A DNA stretch of 7,906 nucleotides. It comes from Candidatus Cloacimonadota bacterium (lineage in GTDB: Bacteria > Cloacimonadota > Cloacimonadia > Cloacimonadales > Cloacimonadaceae). The notes below the pieces were generated by a model that was not told the DNA's origin, did not search any database, and saw nothing but the letters and a program-made list of their open reading frames with translations. The position numbers and the translations under genes are program-made. Location of the stretch: positions 1 through 7,906 of the forward strand of contig JAAYQD010000184.1 in assembly GCA_012519465.1 (NCBI GenBank), read 5' to 3'. Positions within the stretch are counted from its first letter, which is position 1, and each line of letters begins with the position of its first letter. Of the stretch, positions 1 to 6,207 are shown piece by piece.

Positions 1-30
1 AGTTGATAGTTGATAGTTGTTAGTTGATAG
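1..30. repeat. Four tandem heptamers AGTTGAT
   Basis: The first 30 bases read as AGTTGAT, AGTTGAT, AGTTGTT, AGTTGAT and then AG. The array starts at the window edge, so its true length is unknown. It contains frequent stops and is non-coding. Low-complexity runs of this kind occur between genes in several bacterial genomes (general recollection, not checked). No function can be assigned. Confidence 0.85.
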
Positions 31-97
31 GGCTTCGCTAAAGCCAAGTCTGTTTTACGTTGGCGTTTCCTTATTATTAATCGCTTAGCGGTAGCGA
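31..97. repeat. Two small inverted repeats downstream of the operon
   Basis: GGCTT (31-35) pairs with AAGCC (41-45) around a 5-base loop. TCGCT (81-85) pairs with AGCGA (93-97) around a 7-base loop. Both lie beyond the stop codon of the last operon gene, so they could help end transcription or protect the mRNA 3' end. Read leftward, neither is followed by a proper run of T, so I do not call an intrinsic terminator. The operon may end further left, or by another mechanism. Confidence 0.4.
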
Positions 98-103
98 GCT
101 TAA

Positions 104-131
104 AATTCGTGTCAATTCGTGTAATTCGTGG
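104..131. repeat. Triplicate AATTCGTG intergenic repeat
   Basis: AATTCGTGT occurs at 104-112 and 114-122, followed by AATTCGTGG at 123-131, so the copies start 10 and 9 bases apart. The element ends 15 bases before the stop codon of the protease gene. I recall very similar intergenic strings in unrelated bacterial genomes, which would make it part of a dispersed family, but this was not checked. Function unknown. Confidence 0.75.
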
Positions 132-146
132 TTAAAATACAAAAGC

Positions 147-962
147 CTAAATCTTGGCCAAGATACTTTTCACCTCATCAATCGGGATCGCAAAGCCGAT
201 GCCCACATTCCCGCCGCTTTCGCTGAAGATAAACGTATTGATACCCACCACTTCGCCATTGATATTCACCAGCGGGCCACCGCTATTGCCGGGATTGATG
301 GCGGCATCCGTCTGTATCATATTGCGATAGGAGCGTTTATCAGCACGTGGGGAAAAGCTGCGGTTGAGGGCGGAAATCACTCCCACAGACACGCTTGGTT
401 TGGAATCGTTCATCAAGAATCCATAGGGATTGCCCAAGGCGATCGCCCATTCACCGATAATCAGGTTTTGGGAGCTGCCCAAGCGGGCATGGTTGAGGCG
501 TGAGCCATTGATTTTGAGCTTGGCGATATCGTGTTTATCATCCACGCCCAGCACGGTGGCATCAAATTCCCGTTTATCGGGCAAAACCACCTTGATCTGG
601 GTGGCACCCTCCACCACGTGGGCATTGGTGATGATATATCCCTTGGGGTCATAAATAATACCCGTTCCAATGCTTTGCACCTGCCTTTGCATGGGGGCAA
701 AATCAAAGAAATCAAAGAAAGGGATGCCAAACGGACGCCGGATCTGGATGGATTCGGTTTTGATCACGTTGATGCTCACCACCGCCGGCTCCACGGCATT
801 CACTGCGGCAGTGATGGAATTTTGACGGCTGGCATCTTCTGCGCTTGCCACAGGCGTTGGCGCAGCTTGGGACTGATCCTTGCTATTGATGATCATCATC
901 GTGATGCCGGCATTGAGGATGATGACCGCCAATACTATGATGATTATGGAACCAGCTCTCAT
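147..962 (-). CDS. Membrane-anchored HtrA/Deg-type serine protease without PDZ domain
   Basis: This 271-residue trypsin-fold protease of the HtrA/Deg family would act in the periplasm on misfolded or specific envelope proteins. Residues about 5-26 form a hydrophobic N-terminal anchor or uncleaved signal, followed by a polar, Ala/Pro-containing linker. The catalytic triad is visible: His115 in TNAHVV, Asp145 in KHDIAKL and Ser227 in NPGNSGGP. An aromatic loop (PFFDFFDF, 81-88) resembles the regulatory LA loop of HtrA proteases. The chain stops at FAIPIDEVKSILAKI, exactly where family members continue into one or two PDZ domains; DegS-like proteins are usually about 350 residues. The 146 bases beyond the stop are repeats with no PDZ remnant. 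The start is supported by a strong ribosome binding site (GGGAGGAG, 976-969) six bases upstream, in the 14-base gap after the DUF116 gene. It is the last gene of the operon visible here. The family assignment is secure; the substrate is unknown. Confidence 0.93.
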   Translation of the reverse strand: MRAGSIIIIVLAVIILNAGITMMIINSKDQSQAAPTPVASAEDASRQNSITAAVNAVEPAVVSINVIKTESIQIRRPFGIPFFDFFDFAPMQRQVQSIGTGIIYDPKGYIITNAHVVEGATQIKVVLPDKREFDATVLGVDDKHDIAKLKINGSRLNHARLGSSQNLIIGEWAIALGNPYGFLMNDSKPSVSVGVISALNRSFSPRADKRSYRNMIQTDAAINPGNSGGPLVNINGEVVGINTFIFSESGGNVGIGFAIPIDEVKSILAKI

Positions 963-976
963 TTTGCACTCCTCCC

Positions 977-1726
977 TTAGATGAATTTTTGCACGGCATA
1001 TTCCACGTTTGCCAGACTGACGGTGGTCTCGAAGCAGGGACCATGGGGACGCTCGTTCAATACGGCATAGACGGGCAACATCCAGGCATCCCGCGTGCCT
1101 TCCACCAGATCGCGATGACAGGCAACTGCCACGATTACCTCAGGCTTGTGCTCCACAATCAGCTTGCGGGCAATGGATCCTCCGCTTGCCACAGCGGCAT
1201 GGACGCTTTCCTGGTTTGCCCATTTCTTGAGGTGAGCAATCACGCACTTTCCACATTCTTCACAGTTTATAATGTCGTCTGTCACACGTATCTGACACTT
1301 GGAATTTTGCAGGCAATGGGGGAGGAGAAGGAGGACCTTATTGTGTTTTTTGCCCAAGTGATTGGTGAGCACTATTTCGTTGTTGAAGTTCAAAAAGCTT
1401 TCCCAAAGGCTTACGCGAGACTGGATAAAGAGGAGGTTTATCACCATTGCCAGAAAGTAATAGACGTGAAACATCATCCACTTCAGATAGGTTTTTAGTA
1501 TCTTGTTTTTGATCTTGCGGTGGGTGGAGGAAAGCACCAACAGCCAGGTGATGATGAGGAGTAAAATCACACCAAAGATAACACCATAGATGATCTTTTC
1601 CACCAGGCTGAGCCCCAGCGAGGCATATCCGCTGACGGAAAAGATAAAGAATAAAGCTGTGAGCAAGATGAGAGAGATGCTCACGAAAACGGGGAATTTA
1701 ATCACGGAAAAGTATTGGTTTTTCAT
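977..1726 (-). CDS. DUF116 membrane protein with seven cysteines
   Basis: This 249-residue protein matches my recollection of the DUF116 family, for which I know no established biochemical function. The N-terminal part holds two clear membrane segments (about 12-30 and 43-66) and a possible third (87-103). The C-terminal part is soluble and carries the conserved features: LLLLPHCLQ (132-140), Cys138, Cys144, then C-x2-C-x2-C (155, 158, 161), SGGSIARKL (181-189), VAVACHRDL with Cys203, and the PV-AVLNERPHGPC segment ending at Cys231. The cysteine pattern suggests a metal or Fe-S site (inference). Its start lies three bases after the fmt stop, with GGGAG (1738-1734) inside the end of fmt serving as ribosome binding site, so the two are translationally coupled. 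DUF116 genes next to def and fmt also occur, as I recall, in some Clostridia, hinting at a link to N-terminal protein maturation or translation, but this is unproven. Confidence 0.85.
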   Translation of the reverse strand: MKNQYFSVIKFPVFVSISLILLTALFFIFSVSGYASLGLSLVEKIIYGVIFGVILLLIITWLLVLSSTHRKIKNKILKTYLKWMMFHVYYFLAMVINLLFIQSRVSLWESFLNFNNEIVLTNHLGKKHNKVLLLLPHCLQNSKCQIRVTDDIINCEECGKCVIAHLKKWANQESVHAAVASGGSIARKLIVEHKPEVIVAVACHRDLVEGTRDAWMLPVYAVLNERPHGPCFETTVSLANVEYAVQKFI

Positions 1727-1729
1727 TAG

Positions 1730-2668
1730 TTAGCTCCCAAATTGGATAGCGGGTTTGAGCCGGGCTCCCAGATGAAAAGCCCAGGCATCCATCACCTTTT
1801 TGCCTTGCGGCTGAACGGTTTGAATAAAAAGGGGCTTATCGCCAGTATTGATGGCAAAGCCCTTGTTTTTTTCGATATTTGCCAGCTCTCCGGGTTTGCC
1901 GGTGGGTGCCAGCTCCGAGGGCTGGGCTGCCAAAATCTTTAGTTGTTTGCCCGTGAGGGTGGTCCACGCTCCGGGCTGCATGGCAAAGGCTCGGATTTGA
2001 TTGTGGATATCCCGGCAGGGTTGGTTCCAATCTATCAAAGTGCCGTTTCTATCTATCTTTTGGCTGTAGGTGGCAAGTGTATGATCCTGGGGTACAGGGG
2101 GATATGCCTGGGGATCAGATATATAGCCAAGTAGGAGACGGGCTGCCATATCCGCCAATCTCTCCTCCAATTGGCTGTGGTTTTCCAGGGGGTGGATGGG
2201 GGTTTCCTCTTGGATGAGGATATCGCCGGCATCCATCTTGGGCGCCATGGCAAAGATACTGACGCCAGTGATGGCAAAGCCTTGCAGAAGTGCGCTTTGG
2301 ATGGGGGTGGCGCCTCTGAGGAGGGGCAACAGCGAGGGATGGAGGTTGATGCAAATCTGTGCCAGTTCCAATAGCGGCTTCCGGAAGATGGAGCCATAGC
2401 TGGCGGTCACGATGATATCGGGGGCAAAATCCTGCAGAGTTGCCAAGCTGTGGCTATCGTTGACGTTTTCCGGGGTAAACAGAGGTAAATCCAGCTCTTG
2501 CGCCAAGGCGGCGAGAGGGTTTGCCTTTACCTTTAGCCTTCTGCCCTGGGGGCGGGCAGGCTGTGAAACCACCATTAGCCTGTACCTTTGGTTTGCCAAA
2601 GCCTTCAGCGAAGGCAGGGAAAACTCTGAGGAACCAAAAAACGCTATCGATGGCTGGGGGGAAGGCAT
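1730..2668 (-). CDS. fmt: Methionyl-tRNA formyltransferase
   Basis: Fmt transfers the formyl group of 10-formyltetrahydrofolate to the amino group of Met-tRNA(fMet), making the initiator tRNA in the cytoplasm. The 312-residue length is normal for the family. Visible motifs are the N-terminal FFGSSEFSLPSL (10-21), the ARPQGRRLK loop (38-46) and the catalytic core NLHPSLLPLLRGATPIQ, giving Asn108 and His110, with Asp146 in MDAGD. These correspond to the Asn/His/Asp triad of the E. coli enzyme. The C-terminal tRNA-binding domain begins around residue 205 and contains the expected PGAWTTL (232-238). The start codon overlaps the def stop by one base (TGATG), and only a weak ribosome binding site precedes it, so translation is probably coupled to def. 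The def-fmt pairing is a classic arrangement because the two enzymes add and remove the same formyl group. Nothing looks damaged. Confidence 0.97.
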   Translation of the reverse strand: MPSPQPSIAFFGSSEFSLPSLKALANQRYRLMVVSQPARPQGRRLKVKANPLAALAQELDLPLFTPENVNDSHSLATLQDFAPDIIVTASYGSIFRKPLLELAQICINLHPSLLPLLRGATPIQSALLQGFAITGVSIFAMAPKMDAGDILIQEETPIHPLENHSQLEERLADMAARLLLGYISDPQAYPPVPQDHTLATYSQKIDRNGTLIDWNQPCRDIHNQIRAFAMQPGAWTTLTGKQLKILAAQPSELAPTGKPGELANIEKNKGFAINTGDKPLFIQTVQPQGKKVMDAWAFHLGARLKPAIQFGS

Positions 2669-3240
2669 CAGTCGTTATTCTCTGGAGGCAATTCGGTGAC
2701 GATATTCACGCCATCCACGGCACGTCTTTCCAGCTCTTTGATGCGGGGCAAGAGGGTGAGGCGGGTGAGCATCTTGATCTTATCTATAAAAAGCACGCCG
2801 TTCAAATGGTCATACTCGTGTTGCATCACGATGGCAGGGAATCCTTTCAGATCCATGGTTTGCCGCGTGCCTTCCAAATCTGTGAAAGAGATGGTGATGG
2901 CTGAGGGGCGCACCACCTCGGCAAAGATATCGGGAACGCTGATGCAGCCTTCCTCATTCACGCTTTGCCCCTCACTTGATTCGATGATGGGATTGATGAG
3001 CACGAGGGGGTTTTGCTGGTCGGTATCCCTGCCCCACCAGGGGTCTGCGGCAAACATACGGATGCTCTTGCCCACCTGCGGTGCTGCCAAGCCGACGCCA
3101 TCCCTGAGATACATGGTGTGCACCAAATCGGCGGCGAAATCACGTATTTCATCCGTAATCTCCTCCACCTCGCGGGCTTTCATGCGCAGGATGTCGTCGC
3201 CCAGAATACGCACCGGCAGTAGTTCCGGTACTTGTTTCAT
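2668..3240 (-). CDS. def: Peptide deformylase
   Basis: Peptide deformylase removes the formyl group from the N-terminal methionine of new polypeptides at the ribosome exit, using a metal ion (usually Fe2+ or Zn2+). All three family motifs are intact: GVGLAAPQ (48-55), EEGCISVP (96-103) with metal ligand Cys99, and QHEYDHLNG (140-148) with ligands His141 and His145 and catalytic Glu142. The 190-residue length is within the usual range, and the charged C-terminal tail (from about 165) is the variable part of the family. The start is three bases after the yajC stop, with only a weak purine stretch (AGAGAAA) upstream. Its stop codon overlaps the fmt start. An enzyme with all catalytic residues should be active. 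Confidence 0.97.
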   Translation of the reverse strand: MKQVPELLPVRILGDDILRMKAREVEEITDEIRDFAADLVHTMYLRDGVGLAAPQVGKSIRMFAADPWWGRDTDQQNPLVLINPIIESSEGQSVNEEGCISVPDIFAEVVRPSAITISFTDLEGTRQTMDLKGFPAIVMQHEYDHLNGVLFIDKIKMLTRLTLLPRIKELERRAVDGVNIVTELPPENND

Positions 3241-3243
3241 GTT

Positions 3244-3618
3244 TTATTTCTCTGTGGTGGCAGGTTCCGTGTTTTGGGCGGTATTCACCACTCCGGCAAT
3301 GGCAGAACGGTCAAAATCCACGCGCACGTGGTTTGTGCTGTCGATTTCCACCACAATGATGTTTTTATCCGGTTTGATGCTGGCAATGCGGCCATGGATG
3401 CCGGAGGTGGTCATCACTCTGTCATTCACCTGCAGGGAATCCAGCATCTTTTGGGTTTCTTTTTGTTTCTTTTGTTGAGGACGGATCATCAGAAAATACA
3501 TGATGAGAAACATGCCGCCCATCAGCAATATCATGCTCATTCCGCCACCGCCGGATGCTGGCTGGCCTTGGGCGGGGGCTGCGGCAGGTGCCGCTGCCTG
3601 TAGTAGTATATAAAACAT
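3244..3618 (-). CDS. yajC: Sec translocon accessory subunit YajC
   Basis: YajC is a small inner-membrane protein that associates with the SecDF complex and the SecYEG protein-export channel. The 124-residue product has one membrane segment (about 27-45) ending in the family hallmark MIRPQQKKQK (44-53). The conserved cytoplasmic domain follows, with LQVNDRVMTTSGIHGRIASI (62-81) and VRVDFDRSAIAGV (98-110). The N-terminus before the membrane segment is a low-complexity Ala/Pro/Gly stretch (8-26), similar to YajC of Bacteroidota-type bacteria as I recall. A good ribosome binding site (AGGAG, 3628-3624) overlaps the pgpA stop codon and lies five bases before the ATG, which fixes the start. No secD or secF is present in the window; they may be elsewhere in the genome. 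Confidence 0.95.
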   Translation of the reverse strand: MFYILLQAAAPAAAPAQGQPASGGGGMSMILLMGGMFLIMYFLMIRPQQKKQKETQKMLDSLQVNDRVMTTSGIHGRIASIKPDKNIIVVEIDSTNHVRVDFDRSAIAGVVNTAQNTEPATTEK

Positions 3619-3626
3619 ATTATCTC

Positions 3627-4121
3627 CTATATAATATTAAAGAATTGCGGTGCCAAAAGGGTGAGCACCTGCAGGATGAGATTGGCGAAGATGCCTGCAA
3701 CCAGGTCGTCCACCACCACTCCCCAACCGCGGGGCAAGTTCTGGGCTTTGCCCACCCACCAAGGCTTGATGATATCAAAAGCCCGGAAGAGGATGAAAGC
3801 CCAAATACCTAACATCACCGTCTTTGGCAACCAAAGAACGCTAACAAAGAAGCCACACATTTCGTCAATCACAATCTGGGGGGCATCGTGCCCCAGGCGT
3901 CTTTCCGCCAAGGTGCTGATCCACACGCTGAAGAGGATGAACCCTGCAAAAGCCATGGTGAACCACCATCTTGCCAGATCCATAAACCACGCTTCCGGCA
4001 GCAAAAGATAGATTGCCAAGGAAAAGAGGCTGCCCCAGGTGCCGGGCATTTTGGGCAGATAACCGGTGCCTAAGAGGCTGGCGATAAAGTTGATGGGGTG
4101 ATACAGCTTTTTGGATTTCAT
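3627..4121 (-). CDS. pgpA: Phosphatidylglycerophosphatase A
   Basis: PgpA removes the terminal phosphate from phosphatidylglycerol phosphate in the inner membrane, giving phosphatidylglycerol. The 164-residue protein has the family's normal size and motifs: GTGYLPKMPGTWGS (18-31), HDAPQIVIDEMCG (78-90), the FRAFDIIKPWW segment (112-122) and PRGWGVVVDDLVAG (130-143). The acidic residues Asp79, Asp86, Glu87, Asp116, Asp138 and Asp139 are the expected metal-binding and catalytic set. Several hydrophobic stretches (about 32-48, 52-70, 88-110 and 140-157) indicate an integral membrane protein. Its start is four bases after the surA-like stop without a clear ribosome binding site, so it probably depends on re-initiation by ribosomes finishing the upstream gene. 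Confidence 0.95.
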   Translation of the reverse strand: MKSKKLYHPINFIASLLGTGYLPKMPGTWGSLFSLAIYLLLPEAWFMDLARWWFTMAFAGFILFSVWISTLAERRLGHDAPQIVIDEMCGFFVSVLWLPKTVMLGIWAFILFRAFDIIKPWWVGKAQNLPRGWGVVVDDLVAGIFANLILQVLTLLAPQFFNII

Positions 4122-4125
4122 GGCG

Positions 4126-5385
4126 TTATGGCAATACCTGCACCCATGATTCTTTGGTGAGCTCTTCTATCCATTCGGTGTATGCCTCAATTTGCTTTTG
4201 CTGTGCCAAAAGAGCGCCTATTTCGTCCTTAACTTCGTCGTAGGTATAAACTCTCTGTTCCAGCTCTTGGGTGCGCATAAAGATGTATAATGTGCCTTCG
4301 TTGTGCAAGACGGGCGTAGGCTCTCCAATCTGAGTGCCCAAGATGGCAGAGCGGAAGAGCTCCGGCATGCCGTTTTCGTCAAATTCGCCGATGATGCCTT
4401 GGTTTTGGGCAGATTCAGTATCATCGCTAAACTTGGCGGCAAGGGTGCCAAAATCTGTGCCTTGCATGAGGCTGGAGCGGGTATCCTCCATGAGGTCCCA
4501 GGCGGCAAGGCTATCCTCCAAGGTGGGTTCCACAATCTTGAGGATGTGGCTGGCGCGGATCTCTTTGCCCCGTTTTTCGGTGAGTTTGATGATGTGAAAG
4601 CCAAAATCGCTTTCCACCACGCCGCTCACTTCATCCACGGCAAGATCAAAGGCAGCGTCTTCAAAAGGCTTTACCATCATGCCTTTGCCAAAGAAGCCCA
4701 GGTCTCCGCCCCGGGCACTGCTGGGGCAATCGCTGGCTTCACGCGCCAAGGAGGCAAAATCCGCACCATCCATCACCCTGTTGAGCAGGGCGTTGATCTC
4801 TTGCAATTTGATATTGCGAGCGGCTTTGCTGGGCTTGATCTCTTTCATGATCATTCCCGTTTCCCAGGTGACGGGTTTTACAGCTAAGCTGTCTTTGTGG
4901 TCTGCATAAAACTCTCGCATTTCCGTTTCGGTAACGATGGCTTTGGAGGTTACAAAGCGTTCCACCAGCTGCTCTGTGAGCGCCTGCTCTTTGAGGACGG
5001 TGATATAGTAATCCAAGAGTTCGCTTTCCGTGGTCTGCATGGCTTGCAATTCGCTCCTGTACTCCTCTTCGGAGGGGTAGCGAGCTTTGATCTGTTTGAT
5101 ATAGCCCTCGGCATATTGGCGGATGCGTTCGTCATTCAGTTTGATATCCAATTCCTGTGCCTTTTGCAGGATGAGGCGTTGCTCTATCAATTCGCTCAAA
5201 ACATCGTTGGGGTCTATGCGTTCTGCGGGAACGCCAGCCGCTCTCATTTGCAGCATATTCTTTTGCACATCGCTCAAGAGGATGATTTCGTTGCCCACTT
5301 TGGCCAGAATCCTATCCACCAGGTCATTTGCCATCAGGCTAAACCCCAGGCAAACGAGCAGTATGGCAAACAGTGTCTTTTTCAT
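4126..5385 (-). CDS. surA: SurA-like periplasmic chaperone with two parvulin domains
   Basis: SurA-family proteins bind unfolded outer-membrane proteins in the periplasm and may isomerise prolyl bonds. This 419-residue protein begins with a signal peptide (1-19, KK then a hydrophobic core, cut near LMA-ND). The typical SurA N-terminal domain follows (DLVDRILAKVGNEIILLSDV, 21-40, and SELIEQRLILQKA, 64-76). Parvulin domain 1 spans about 174-271 and has a canonical GGDLGFFGKGMMVKPFEDAAF (226-246) and FGFHIIKL (261-268), but lacks the usual RHIL histidine around residue 177. Parvulin domain 2 (about 275-371) begins with canonical RASHIL (His280), but has QGIIGEF in place of GGDLGxF and lacks the closing histidine. 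A C-terminal helix (380-412) fits the SurA pattern of returning to the N-terminal module. Ribosome binding site AGGAA (5396-5392) overlaps the stop of the preceding gene. The chaperone role is well supported; isomerase activity is doubtful. Confidence 0.9.
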   Translation of the reverse strand: MKKTLFAILLVCLGFSLMANDLVDRILAKVGNEIILLSDVQKNMLQMRAAGVPAERIDPNDVLSELIEQRLILQKAQELDIKLNDERIRQYAEGYIKQIKARYPSEEEYRSELQAMQTTESELLDYYITVLKEQALTEQLVERFVTSKAIVTETEMREFYADHKDSLAVKPVTWETGMIMKEIKPSKAARNIKLQEINALLNRVMDGADFASLAREASDCPSSARGGDLGFFGKGMMVKPFEDAAFDLAVDEVSGVVESDFGFHIIKLTEKRGKEIRASHILKIVEPTLEDSLAAWDLMEDTRSSLMQGTDFGTLAAKFSDDTESAQNQGIIGEFDENGMPELFRSAILGTQIGEPTPVLHNEGTLYIFMRTQELEQRVYTYDEVKDEIGALLAQQKQIEAYTEWIEELTKESWVQVLP

Positions 5386-5394
5386 AATGTATTC

Positions 5395-6207
5395 CTAATA
5401 ATAGTAGATATCATGGTTTTTGTTTTTGAGCTGTCGCAATAGATCCTGATAAATCTGTTGGTGACGCTCGGCAAGAATGCGCTCTCTGATCTGGCTCTTA
5501 AAATCTTCAAAGCCGGCATCCTGGTTGCTTTCCTGGGTGCCGGTGTAACGGATGATATAAAATCCGTCATCGGCGGCGAAGTAGCTGATTTCTCCTTCCT
5601 TGATCTTGCGTGCCTGCATCCAAAAGAGGGAATCCGCACCGGTTGCACTCACAAATCCCATCTTACCCAGGCTGATACCGAGGTCTTCGCTGGAATAAGT
5701 GAGAACAGCTTCGTCAAAATCAAGGCCGCCTTTGAGCCGGTTTACCAGCTCGCGAGCTGCATTCTGGTCTTTCATATATATTCTTTGCACGTTATATTCC
5801 AATAGTTTGCCCTTAAATTCTGCCTGATAGAGGCGGTAGTAATTGAAGAGCTCATCTTCGGCAATGTGGATATTGCTGAGGCGGTTTGCTATCAGGGCAT
5901 TGGCCTTCACTTTCTTGACGGCGTTTTCCATCTTTAGTTTGATTGCCAGATCATCGCTCAAACCCAAGGCATCGGCTTCATTTGCCAATAAGGTGAGATT
6001 TACCCAATCCTCCAAATACTTCTTGCGCTGGCTGTCATCCATGGCATTCCACTGTTCATCGTTAAAGTTTGCACGAAAGCTTTGCAGGGAGAGAATCTGG
6101 GAGCCCACCTGCGCGGCGGGGGTCACAGCTTCTTTTTCCTTTTTGCAGGAAAGCGTGACAAGAAGGGCAACCAGCAGTATCAGATAACAAAGTCTTTTCA
6201 TTGGCAT
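5395..6207 (-). CDS. Parvulin-type (PpiC/SurA-like) lipoprotein
   Basis: This 270-residue protein looks like a lipid-anchored periplasmic folding factor related to PrsA/PpiC/SurA. The signal peptide (1-20) ends in a lipobox-like VTLSC with Cys21, followed by a charged linker; Thr at -3 is less usual than Leu. A helical SurA-N-like region follows (about 38-125), rich in charged residues. The parvulin fold spans about 137-222, recognisable by LDFDEAVLTYSSED (162-175), LGKMGFV (180-186) and the closing DGFYIIRYTG (214-223). Both catalytic histidine positions are substituted: RIYM stands where HIL is expected (about 142-145), and Tyr217 replaces the His of FGFH. It is therefore probably a binding chaperone rather than an enzyme (inference). 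The ATG directly abuts the previous stop (TAA-ATG) with no ribosome binding site, so translation is likely coupled; an in-frame ATG at codon 3 is an alternative start. The C-terminus ends in three tyrosines. Confidence 0.85.
   Translation of the reverse strand: MPMKRLCYLILLVALLVTLSCKKEKEAVTPAAQVGSQILSLQSFRANFNDEQWNAMDDSQRKKYLEDWVNLTLLANEADALGLSDDLAIKLKMENAVKKVKANALIANRLSNIHIAEDELFNYYRLYQAEFKGKLLEYNVQRIYMKDQNAARELVNRLKGGLDFDEAVLTYSSEDLGISLGKMGFVSATGADSLFWMQARKIKEGEISYFAADDGFYIIRYTGTQESNQDAGFEDFKSQIRERILAERHQQIYQDLLRQLKNKNHDIYYY

Noticed and set aside
31..97. Intrinsic terminator of the leftward operon
   Set aside because: The two inverted repeats have only 5-base stems and no run of T follows them in the leftward direction.
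1..146. CRISPR array or insertion-sequence end
   Set aside because: Repeat units are 7-9 bases with no spacers of CRISPR size, and there is no transposase or terminal inverted repeat in the visible sequence.
889..950. Repetitive GATGAT-like stretch on the plus strand
   Set aside because: It is explained by isoleucine-rich codons of the N-terminal membrane segment of the protease on the other strand.
2696..3478. 260-codon plus-strand open frame, and others at 531-980, 989-1498, 4303-4887 and 4897-5442
   Set aside because: They lie antisense to genes with intact conserved motifs (def/yajC, htrA-like, DUF116, surA-like). The 260-codon frame spans two such genes, and none shows recognisable protein features.
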